Positions 10,221 through 19,925 of a stretch of DNA of 64,000 nt are shown piece by piece. The notes under the pieces were generated by a model that saw only the letters and a list, made by a program, of their open reading frames with translations, had not been told where the DNA came from and did no database searches. The translations under genes and the position numbers were made by a program. Source of the stretch: Xestospongia muta (taxonomy: Eukaryota; Porifera; Demospongiae; Haplosclerida; Petrosiidae); contig OY848929.1 in the NCBI GenBank assembly GCA_963693285.1, positions 1,490,501 to 1,554,500 of the forward strand, read 5' to 3'. Within the stretch, counting starts at the first letter, position 1. Every line of letters begins with the position of its first letter.

Positions 10221-13200
10221 GTCTATTGAAAGTTGTCTTAAATACAAATACCAATCTGTTTGGAACCTTGTGCTAGGGGTCTTGGAAACATTTTACACTA
10301 TAGCTGGCAAGCAGTGCTCTAACCTCATGGCTAAGGTAGGAAGTGTTGATTTTCTATTTATTTATTTATTTTATTTGTTATTGATATTTCAATGGAAGTT
10401 AGAATTCTGATATTATATTGTGTATCTTCCAGTCTTTACAGTCATTAAATGAACTGCATAACACACCCAATTTTGCATTTAATACTGAATTAGAAGCAGC
10501 ATTTGGTGCAGCTGTTAAATCAATGGGACCAAGGTATTTGTTAATATTTTAAAGAATTTTATCTATCTAATTACATGTATGTGTTTTGTGTAGGGTTGTT
10601 TTGAAAGCTGTTCCACTTAAACTTGATGTAGTTAGGTGAGTAAGCGAGAGAAGGGGGGAAGACATATGTCCTTGTTGTGAATTCACTTTTGTAGTGATCC
10701 ACCAGACTTTCCTCAAAGTTGGATTCTCCCTGTATTACAAGACTATGTACAGTGTACTGAGATAGCCTATTATGTGGAGGAATTGTTACCCATTGCTGGT
10801 AAAATGAGAGAACTGTCTCAGACTTGGAAAAAGAATGGAAAAGAACTCGAGGCTAAACTGTTTGATACGCTAGAATATCAGGTACCCTAGTGAGCAAATA
10901 AATGAACTTAAATAATATAATATCTTTCTTTACAACAGATTTGGTGTCTACTCTCTTCATTTTGTATAAAACCTACCGATATATTAGCCTCATTTCAATC
11001 GATAGCAAAAATATTGGGAACAGCTTTGACTGAAAAGACTGAAATCAGAAACATGGTCTGTCTTTCATTGAAATCTTTAATTGAAGGAAATAAAGGAAAT
11101 GGTAACACATTATGACAGTTTGGTAACTGAGATTTTTCATATCATTTTTTGTTGTTAGGTACTGATCAAGCTGAAATAGGACGATTTTCCAAAAACTACC
11201 TGCCAATCTTGTTTAATTTGTATACTAATGATCATTTAGAAGGTGAACCACCTCGTGAACCTATTTTAGAGTGCATTGCAGCCTTCCTATCTATCACAGA
11301 ACAAAAGGTACTTTCACTAAATGAACGATCAATCAAAGGACCTTTATGTATCATACCACTATATTACAATCTGGCCTCTAATACAACATATATTATTATA
11401 ACATCTGTCCTTATCTTTGGGTTTTTTTTCCTTTTTAGTTGCTTCAAACTTTCTTCTCTAAAGTATTGACGAAATTGAGAGATCCAGCTGTTCAATCTTA
11501 TGCTAGAATGGCTCTAGAAGACATTGCAGAAGTGTTCGTTCCATATCTTCACCTGACCAGTCTTGTTGAGCTATTTCAATTAGTTTCTCCAATTCTTGAT
11601 GTAAGATAGAGGAATGCATTCTATTTGTATGTAGAATTATAAAATATAGTTTAAATTAAAACAAAGAGAAGTAACAGAAAGTGGCATGAAAACAGGCATT
11701 GATTACTGAATGCAAAAGATGATCTTTAGATGACTAGTTGACATACTTCCCTGTATACCCAACAAATGATTACATGTGTATACCATACCTCACCGAATTT
11801 TGGTAGGTAGGAAGTTTTACTTTGCAATATTTATTATTGGACTGTAAGTTCTTAGCTTGTATTATTCATACATATAATAATTTTAGATACAGACTGAAAT
11901 GATTTCTGTATTATTCTAGAGTGGAAATACCACATCTCAAAAGAAAGCATACAAGCTGTTAGCAGCCATTTTGTCTTGTACCAGTCCCGAACACACTTCA
12001 TTTATTTCTGAGCATCTCTCTGAACTCCAGAGTGTCCTTTTGTCATCTCTATCAACTGCTGGAGTAGGCACCAAGAAAGTTAGTCATGTGTTGTTTAATC
12101 TCTATAATTATACGAAAGACTTAGAATACTGACACCCTAAATATAAGCACAAGACTGAAATAAGTGTCCTGAATGATATATTCCCATAGAATTTTTATAA
12201 CATGAGATATATTTGGGGTGTGATAAGCATAAGGTGAAGCAAGGAAGTGTCATTTCCTTTGATTGCCTTTAATTGGAATCATAGAGGATATCCTATCTTT
12301 ATAAGAGATTCTACTTTAAAATTATTGATTTCGTCTCTTATATTATTGATTGTATCGCACACTATAGCCAAGATTAAGATGTTTGATAAACATTGTACCT
12401 CATTTGACATCAGACAACACAGATTTTGTACTAGCAGTAATACCTGAGGTAAGAAGATGCAGCATGCTTTCTCTATTTGTGACTGTTAATATTTTGTAGG
12501 CAATAATGTGCACTAAAGAATCTAATGAAAAATGTCGTAGTCTCTCTTATCAACTTCTCAGCTCTCTAGGATGGTCATCACAACGTCTATACTTAAAATC
12601 TCCAGAAGGTAGGATTGAATGAAATGAATACATTTCACCCTATTACAACCATGTTAACTATGGATATCATGTTAACCATAGATAACTATAAATAACTATA
12701 GATAACCATAGATAACCATAGATAACACCAATCTTTAACATTAGTAAACTTTATTCTTATAATCATAACAATTTTTGTTACTGTATTACAATTATATTCT
12801 TGTTCTCTATAGATTCAATGAGGGAATATTTCAATATAGTGATAGCAGGTCTAGCCGGTTCTTCACATATGGTATCAGCAACTATTGGAGTACTGGCACG
12901 ATTAGTCTACGAGTTTCATGGTTAGTACTAGTATAATGATGGGCTAAGTACTAACTTATAATTTTGTAGATTTATTGGGGAGCCAACTGATAGAGACTTT
13001 GCTTAGCAGTGTGTATGTTTTCTTGTCTGCTAAAGTTAAAGAAGTAGTCAGATCTACTCTCATTTTTATTAAAGTGAGTAGACATGTGATGTTAAATACT
13101 TTTATATTTCTTATTTGAAGGTTGCCATTGGTATTCTCCCTCAAACTGAGCTAGCTCCACATGTCAAGGACTTGGTATAGCAGTTACCTTTGTTTTGATC

Positions 13201-14886
13201 ATTAAATGTTGAAGTTTGTCATTTGTAGATTGAGAGCATCTTGACATGGAATGAAAACAACAAGAACCACTTTCGTCTCAAAGCTAGAGTCATTCTAGAG
13301 AGATTAATCAGAAAATTCAGGTGAGTATAGAGTGAAGTAGAGAAATGATCTGATCTGACCTGATTTCTAATGACAGACACCTCTTTTTTCTGTTTCAGTT
13401 TTGAAATGATAGCTAGTTTTGTTCCTACTAAACACAGACGTCTCATAATACATATTAGAAAGACAAATGATCGTTATAAACGAAAGAAGAGAGAAAAATG
13501 GGAAGAAACAATTGCTAAGGTTAGAAAAAAACACAACAACACAACATGACCAACAATAACAAACAGACCTGGAATGTAATAATTATTTGTAAACTATACA
13601 GTGAGTAGTTAACAAGTAGTATGTTCTCTATCTTCTATAGAATGATGATGAAGACTTTATCATAACCAAGAAACCTACTTCTAAGCCAAGGTATGACTGC
13701 TACTCTCTTTTCATTACAATTTTACATTTTTATTTCAGTTTTGAAGAATTGATATATGACAGTGATGATGATGAAAGAGATAAAAGAAAGCAATTTTCTG
13801 TAAAAGTAAGTCTCAAATATTTAATTCTCTGGTCAACATATCTCTGCTCTAGGGCAAAAAAGAGACTCAAAAATCAGGAGGGAGAACTTGGCTTAAAGAA
13901 GGAGAGAACGATGAACCTCTTAACTTTCTAGACCCTTCTGCTACTCAACGAGTGTTAGGTATGTCTGATTATGTATGTGACATCAGATTTGACTTTTGTA
14001 AAAAACAGGCACAGATCCTTCAAACCTCAAAAAGAAGCAGAAATTGTCAGATGAATTCATTTTCTCAAATGATGGACGACTAATAATTAATGATGATATA
14101 CAGCTGGAGAAGACAGAAGGGAAGAAAGACTTAAGTGAGTTAATTATTACTAATTGTGCAGTGCCTTAGTGGTCTATTGTAGCTATCCTTGAGACTAATG
14201 ACTTAGATCCTACTGATGTTAAGCGTCAGAAGAGAAAAAGAGGAAGAAGTGAAGACAGTGATCAGGATGATGATAAATTCCCACTGTCAGCAGGTAATGG
14301 GTTGACAATATATATTTGTATGTTACACTAATGGACCAGGTGCTGTTGGTGGGTCTGGGATACATAGAAAGGACCCGGTAAAGATGAAATTTAAAGATTA
14401 TGGAGCCGATTATCGAGCTAAGGTGGACTATTAATTATATCTAAGTAAATTATTTCATTATATTTTGTCTCTATAGAAAGCCAGAGGAGATATAAAGAAG
14501 CCAGGCAAGCCTGATCCTTACGCATATATTCAACTAGACAGACAGAAACTAAACAGAAGGTATGTCTATCCTAGTTAAATCTCTTAAGACACAATGTTGT
14601 GACAATAAAACTAGCTGGTACTATTCTGTGTGATAATATAAAGCATATTACATTAACATATAGTCTATATATAGATAAAAGCCTTTTATTCTAATACTAT
14701 TGATTTATAGATAATACTATGTAGTAATAAATAGCAGGTGTGTCCTCAAATGGTCATTGCTATATGTATTATTGCTACGTTAGGAAAAGAGCTAAATTGT
14801 CTGGGCAATTTCAAGGAATACTTCACAAAGCAAACAAAGGAGCTGCTCTTGGTCGAAAACAGAGAGGAAAGAGATTGAAAAAATGA
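10221..14886 (+). CDS. RRP12: RRP12-like ribosome-biogenesis protein, C-terminal part
   Basis: Twenty-three exons: 10221-10335, 10433-10533, 10594-10635, 10695-10881, 10939-11101, 11159-11307, 11439-11600, 11920-12078, 12368-12448, 12500-12608, 12813-12920, 12970-13073, 13121-13174, 13229-13320, 13399-13519, 13641-13690, 13739-13805, 13853-13958, 14009-14134, 14183-14293, 14340-14422, 14477-14559, 14784-14886. They keep one frame to the stop (824 codons). Diagnostic pieces are [18 protein letters not shown] NUC173/HEAT sequence, [65 protein letters not shown] and a basic Gly/Lys C-terminus. RRP12 is a HEAT-repeat factor for nuclear maturation and export of pre-ribosomal subunits. The first exon starts at a clear acceptor (TTTTTTCACTGTAG), so the gene must continue upstream, yet no 5' exon is present in the 10 kb to its left; about 450-500 residues are missing. 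AATAAA follows the stop near 14920. Confidence 0.9.
12649..12727 (+). repeat. Short AT-rich minisatellite in an RRP12 intron
   Basis: Irregular repeats of ATAACCATAG / ATAACTATAG (about 11 bp) inside the intron 12609-12812. No function is evident. Confidence 0.7.
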
Positions 14887-14999
14887 ACACATTCTTTGTA
14901 AATAATAATCAGGTGTTTTAAATAAAAATATTATTAACAAAACAAATTGGAATCAAACATTGTTTTACAATACTACAGCTTAATATAAAATTATGGTTA

Positions 15000-17369
15000 C
15001 TATTGTGTCTTACAGCCTGATGATGTTGTAGCTGGGGCAATACTTGAATCAGAAAACTCTCTACTATAATCACCTGTATGCATCTGTATAAGCTCAGCAC
15101 GTCTCTCTGAAAATACTTCAGCAAATTCACTAAACGTCTTCTCATCAATGATGCAAATATTTATCTCACGCAAAGTATCGTCATGGAGATAATCATAATC
15201 TAAGATAGCTGTGATAAAAGCATTGGCGGCAAGTTTCCTGTTCACATTGTAATGCCCTGTAGCAATAGGAGGTATTGCTATCGAAGCACAGCCCAGCTTG
15301 TCTGCTTTTACTAAACAATCTGTTATAAGTTTTATCATCTTCTGTTGGAGAACATTTTGTGTGTATTTGTTACCATCAGGTCCCACAGCATGTATCACCC
15401 ATCGACATTTTAAGCTGCCTCCACTGTGAGTAGACATGAGTCCACATTCATCCAAGAAGCCATGCTTTCGAACCCATTCATCACAAAATTCCTGCATTTT
15501 ATTGTTACTAGCAATATTGATTGCTTTCGACAGGCCACCATTGTGACTAAGGCGACGATTTGCAGCATTGACAATTACTACCACATTTTCTTTAGTGATA
15601 TCTGCTTTTTTTAAGCAAAGCTTTCTTCCTGACATGAAGATAGTAAGATTCATTTCTGATTCCATTTGTAGTTTGGCTTGGTTCATCATTTGACTGTTTG
15701 TGGATACTATTTGGATGACTTCTAGATCTTCTAAATAAGTAAAACTGCAAAATGGGTATGTTTGATTGTATTGTGTTAATTTGTGTTCTATTTCTTCTGG
15801 CGGGCAATTTGGTGGGATGCGTACAAATTCTAAACATGATGGCTGATTGGCTAGCTGACGATAAACACCAACCACTCTTGTTGCTCGATTTGGCAGGGAC
15901 TCCATTGGTGTTGAGATAATGGTTACACAGCCAGGTTCGGGGTCACAGTACGTGACACCAGATAGTTCACCTAACTTGCTTTTGCTTAACAAAGCCACCA
16001 AATCTGGATTAAGACCTGTTATGACTTTCTTATTGGGATCACGTGAAACTTGGTCAGTGAACCTAGTCTGCTTGGAACTAGATGTTATCGTTTCACTAGT
16101 TTCATCTTTGTCATTCAGTGTTTCTTCATTTTCAGGTGGTGGCTGTGATAGGATCTCTTTAAGCTCATCCAACTTTGTCTCTAGTTCTTTGCTTTTTTCT
16201 ATCTCTTTCTGAAGCTCTTCATCTTTCGTTTTTATCAATGCTTCGTGCTCTTTAAGCATCTCTTCAAGCTGTCCAATCATTTGTTGATTTGCTTTAGCCT
16301 CTTCTAATTCCTTTAGCTGTGTCTGCATTGTCTCCTCATTAGCACTCAACTTTTCTTTGTACGTACGTATGTCATTTTTCAACATTTCGATTTCAGTGGT
16401 TTTCTCTTTTATGATAGATGTAGACATGTTTGGAATACTAGTTGAATCATTCTCTAATTGTTGGTTTGTATCTTGTTTACTTTGAGTATATATCGGCATT
16501 AGTTTCAATTTTTCAAGATGTTGACACAAATCTGAGCTACTTGGTCTCTTTGTAGGCATGTCCTCGATACAACGAATAGCTAACGGACGTAGGAAATGAT
16601 TTGGTGGAATGATACCTAATTGTTTAGCTCGTCGATCGACCTCCTTAACAGGCATTCGTACAAATCCTGTCGGTGAGGCAGCATCAGCAACTAAGACTTC
16701 GTGTGTATCAGGCTCAGGGAAACGACAGGTGAGAATTTGAATGATCAGAACACCAAATGAGAAACAATCAAGTTTCTCAGAGTAGGCTGGTAGTTGATTC
16801 AAAGCTTCAGGTGGCATGTATATCGGACTTCCCGGACACTGTGTCATACGCTGTTGTGCATCTCTCAATTTTGAGACACCGAGATCAGTGATTTTAGCCC
16901 GACAATCTCCTTTTAAAAGAATGTTATTACTGGAGAGATCACGATGAATGATGCCATTATTGTGAAGAAAATGCAGAGCTAGAGCCACATCATGACAAAT
17001 GTCTATTTGGCAATGTGCAGGGACAGGATGACTATCTGGATCATGTCGATCCAAGAAACAGGTAAGGCTCTCGTCCATTAGTTCCATGAGTAGTGCAGTG
17101 CATCCTCTAACAGGATCGTGGTATTCTCCAAGGAACTGAACAAGACAAGGATGTTGTAATGACGAGAGAAGAACACATTCTTGATGGAATCTGTCAATGG
17201 TGTCTTTTACGGCTGGATCTGTTGAATTAAGGAACATAGGATGAAGAATCTTAGCTGCACAGGGTAAGTGATCACATTTAGCTTTATATACTGAACCATA
17301 TGCTCCACTGCCAAGAGGTTCGTTAAAAGCTATGTACACATTTTTAAATCTTAGCAAGGATTGCGTCAT
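15000..17369 (-). CDS. Protein kinase - coiled coil - KH-like - macrodomain protein 1
   Basis: 789 residues, single exon, ATG at 17369. Residues about 8-290 are a protein kinase domain: glycine loop GSGAYGSVYKAK, lysine in CAAKIL, catalytic HRDLSSNNILL, metal site DLG in place of DFG, and MPPEAL. The HRDLSS loop fits neither the usual Ser/Thr (HRDLKxxN) nor Tyr (HRDLAARN) pattern, so specificity is open. Residues about 315-415 are a Glu/Lys coiled coil. Residues about 445-575 resemble the KH-like module that precedes macrodomains in PARP14-type proteins. Residues about 580-755 are a macrodomain with the ADP-ribose loop intact (VNAAN, HNGGLSKAI, WVIHAVGPDG, ATGHYN). The protein ends CKTQ. It is divergent from its neighbour at 17544, with 174 bp between the start codons. 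A cytosolic or membrane-tethered role in ADP-ribose-linked signalling is inferred. Confidence 0.9.
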   Translation of the reverse strand: MTQSLLRFKNVYIAFNEPLGSGAYGSVYKAKCDHLPCAAKILHPMFLNSTDPAVKDTIDRFHQECVLLSSLQHPCLVQFLGEYHDPVRGCTALLMELMDESLTCFLDRHDPDSHPVPAHCQIDICHDVALALHFLHNNGIIHRDLSSNNILLKGDCRAKITDLGVSKLRDAQQRMTQCPGSPIYMPPEALNQLPAYSEKLDCFSFGVLIIQILTCRFPEPDTHEVLVADAASPTGFVRMPVKEVDRRAKQLGIIPPNHFLRPLAIRCIEDMPTKRPSSSDLCQHLEKLKLMPIYTQSKQDTNQQLENDSTSIPNMSTSIIKEKTTEIEMLKNDIRTYKEKLSANEETMQTQLKELEEAKANQQMIGQLEEMLKEHEALIKTKDEELQKEIEKSKELETKLDELKEILSQPPPENEETLNDKDETSETITSSSKQTRFTDQVSRDPNKKVITGLNPDLVALLSKSKLGELSGVTYCDPEPGCVTIISTPMESLPNRATRVVGVYRQLANQPSCLEFVRIPPNCPPEEIEHKLTQYNQTYPFCSFTYLEDLEVIQIVSTNSQMMNQAKLQMESEMNLTIFMSGRKLCLKKADITKENVVVIVNAANRRLSHNGGLSKAINIASNNKMQEFCDEWVRKHGFLDECGLMSTHSGGSLKCRWVIHAVGPDGNKYTQNVLQQKMIKLITDCLVKADKLGCASIAIPPIATGHYNVNRKLAANAFITAILDYDYLHDDTLREINICIIDEKTFSEFAEVFSERRAELIQMHTGDYSREFSDSSIAPATTSSGCKTQ

Positions 17370-17543
17370 ATCGTATTAATAGAGACTCCTGTGTATCTGC
17401 GCTGCTAATTTTGAATCATATAGTACTACAGAAAATTGGAGACAATGAGAAAGCAGGAAGAAAGACGATCACTCACTTAAAAGGGAAAATTCAGAACTAA
17501 AATAGGCGTGGTGTAAGTGAAACGACCCACCCAATTCTTAAAC
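17370..17543. promoter_or_regulatory. Shared intergenic promoter region of two divergent kinase-macro genes
   Basis: 174 bp separate the start codons of the genes at 15000-17369 (minus) and 17544-19757 (plus). Both transcription starts must lie here or overlap the neighbouring 5' UTR, so co-regulation is likely. No TATA box or known factor site stands out. Confidence 0.6.
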
Positions 17544-19757
17544 ATGGCTACTACTTTTTCATCCGACTATGGATTCAATGAGATCAAGATTTACAGAGAT
17601 CAATACTTGGGTAGTGGTGCTTATGGTATAGTATGTAAAGCCAAATGTGACCAATTACCCTGTGCTGCCAAACTCCTTCATCCAACGTTCTTAGTCCCTG
17701 GTAACTGGGCAGCTGATAAGTTCATGCAAGAGTGTTCTTTTCTGGCCTCTCTCAAACACCCTCACATTGTACAGTTCTTAGGACTACATACAGAGCCTTC
17801 CTCAGGACAAGCAGCACTTCTCATGGAACTAATGGATGAGAGTCTGACCAATTTCTTGGAGAGACACTGTTCCACTGATCGAACAGTACCTCTGCATATT
17901 CAAGTCAACATGTCTCATGATGTAATCTTAGCACTACAATATCTTCATAGCAATGGTATCATTCATCGTGACCTCTCCAGTAACAATGTTCTCTTGTTAG
18001 GAGAATGTCGAGCCAAAGTGACTGACTTTGGCATGTCTAAACTAACTTGTAACTCATCCCCTCTTTCATCTTTGACTCAAGTACCAGGTTGTCCAGTCTA
18101 TATGCCACCAGAGGCATGGATAAGTCCCCCTATATACACAGAGAAGCTGGATATCTTCTCTCTAGGTGTACTCATTGTACAAATGATAACATGCTGTCTA
18201 CCAAACCCAGGACCATTAGAAGTATTAATAGCTGATGAGCGATCTCCGACTGGTTTCATGAAACTTCCTGTATCTGAAGTAGATAGGAGAAGTGAAGACA
18301 TTGCTCAGATCTCTCCTGATCATCCTCTGAAAGACATTGCACTGGAATGTTTGACGGACAGAGCAGAACAGCGACCAACGTCAAAAGACTTGTGTCAAAA
18401 ACTGGAGACACTCAAGATGTCACAGTATTACCAGGACAGTAAAGGTAACACAGGACAGCTAGTAAATGAGGTACCTACTGACAGTTCTGACTCTAGTCAT
18501 AAAAAGGACTCCTTAGAAAAGACAATAAAGGAAAATGAGACGGAACTACAAAAAAAGAAAGAGAGAATTGCCAGTCTTGAAGTAGAGGTCAAATCATTGA
18601 AAGAAATTGTTTCCGAGAAAGATTCCGTTATTGAAAAGCTAAAAGCTGAACTAAAAGAGAGTAAGGCTGCTTCTGTTCCAGCTCCAATTCCTGCCAAAAA
18701 ATTATTGCAAAATGAAGTGGAGAGGATAGTTATAACTGGCCTATGTCCCGAGATTCTCTCCATTTTATCACGGGACTCTAATACCATTCTCTTCAATATT
18801 GACTACAACATCAACGAAGGAAAAGTTACATTTTTCCATCATCCTCACATAGCAGATAAAGACAGACACGTCAAATTATTTCTACATGTCTATCAACATC
18901 ATTTCAATTCAGGCAGACTTCGGGTTGGCTTTCATCAGATTCCTGAATCTTATCCAAGTTCTGTTTTGAAGAAATATCTTGCTGCATGTAGCAAGAAACA
19001 CAATGAATGCTTTTTTCAGCATGTAGAAGCTGCTGGTGTGGTAAAAGTGTTATCTAAGTCATCAGATCTTTTCAAGTTGAGCACACAAGTAATTCAAGAT
19101 GCACTCTGCTTTGCTATCACGATTCCTGGAGGTCGAAAACTATCGATTAAACATGGAAACATCTTGGATGAAGAAGCAAATATTTATGTCACTGAAGCTC
19201 AGCCAAATTTAAGTAACTCAAAGGGTTTTTCATCAGTTATGAATATCGCCAGTAATTTTGAGCTTCAGAAGCATTGTGAGGAGTATATAAAGAAAAATGG
19301 CCCACTTAAACCTGGTCAAGTAGCTGCCACACTCAGTGGAGGATTAAAAAGTAACTGGGTCATACACTCACTGGGTCCTACTTCAGCGTATGCTCGAGAG
19401 AAAAAGTCTGACCAAATGGAATTTGAAGTGAAATCAATAATGAGAGAGTTATATACAAATATTCTTCTAAAAGCAGAAAAGCTCAAAGCTACATCCATTG
19501 TTTTACCTGGACTTGGATCTGGTCTTCTCAGCTTTGATGATGATGATGTGTCAGCTGAGCTAATGATTGAGATATTGTTAACTTATCGTTATGTATCTTT
19601 GAAAGATATCAGATTAGTTATATTAAATGAGACAGTTTATAACGTATTTCTCAATGTGTTCATTAACCAGAGCACTTATTGGACGACCCAATCGTACCAG
19701 CCACTTATAATTAGTACTGATGATGACACTACTGGTAAATCTTGTAAACATCAATGA
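17544..19757 (+). CDS. Protein kinase - coiled coil - KH-like - degenerate macrodomain protein 2
   Basis: 737 residues, intronless. The ATG at 17544 (AACATGG context) is chosen because the frame upstream has only a GTG and paralogue 3 begins similarly. The kinase (about residues 10-290) has GSGAYGIVCKAK, CAAKLL, HRDLSSNNVLL, DFGMSKL and MPPEAW, all key residues present. A coiled coil follows at about 315-385, then a KH-like region. The C-terminal macrodomain fold is recognisable (WVIHSLGP, LPGLGSGLL) but its ADP-ribose loop is altered: the NAAN position reads TEAQ and the GGL position reads SKGF. It probably does not bind ADP-ribose normally. It ends CKHQ. The first 370 or so residues are nearly identical to paralogue 3 (19926-22181), with which it is convergent. 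Confidence 0.88.
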   Translation: MATTFSSDYGFNEIKIYRDQYLGSGAYGIVCKAKCDQLPCAAKLLHPTFLVPGNWAADKFMQECSFLASLKHPHIVQFLGLHTEPSSGQAALLMELMDESLTNFLERHCSTDRTVPLHIQVNMSHDVILALQYLHSNGIIHRDLSSNNVLLLGECRAKVTDFGMSKLTCNSSPLSSLTQVPGCPVYMPPEAWISPPIYTEKLDIFSLGVLIVQMITCCLPNPGPLEVLIADERSPTGFMKLPVSEVDRRSEDIAQISPDHPLKDIALECLTDRAEQRPTSKDLCQKLETLKMSQYYQDSKGNTGQLVNEVPTDSSDSSHKKDSLEKTIKENETELQKKKERIASLEVEVKSLKEIVSEKDSVIEKLKAELKESKAASVPAPIPAKKLLQNEVERIVITGLCPEILSILSRDSNTILFNIDYNINEGKVTFFHHPHIADKDRHVKLFLHVYQHHFNSGRLRVGFHQIPESYPSSVLKKYLAACSKKHNECFFQHVEAAGVVKVLSKSSDLFKLSTQVIQDALCFAITIPGGRKLSIKHGNILDEEANIYVTEAQPNLSNSKGFSSVMNIASNFELQKHCEEYIKKNGPLKPGQVAATLSGGLKSNWVIHSLGPTSAYAREKKSDQMEFEVKSIMRELYTNILLKAEKLKATSIVLPGLGSGLLSFDDDDVSAELMIEILLTYRYVSLKDIRLVILNETVYNVFLNVFINQSTYWTTQSYQPLIISTDDDTTGKSCKHQ

Positions 19758-19925
19758 CATTTAATTTTATTTTACAATCCCTTCTTAGCCCACTTTTCAA
19801 AAAATTGTTTTTTAATATTAGATATTTATTGATGACAAATACATGATGTTATTAGTAAAAAAATATTTTTTGAATATTTTTTTGAAAAATTTATTTGAAA
19901 AAAATATACATATGATCTGACATTA
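19758..19925. other. AT-rich spacer between two convergent genes
   Basis: 168 bp between the stop codons of two inverted paralogues, with several A and T runs that could form short hairpins. It presumably holds both poly(A) sites. Confidence 0.5.

Noticed and set aside
10192..10410. A 72-codon frame beginning at an ATG before the first RRP12 exon
   Set aside because: The reading runs from intron through the acceptor at 10220 and past the donor at 10336; the exon inside it is RRP12, the ATG part is intronic.
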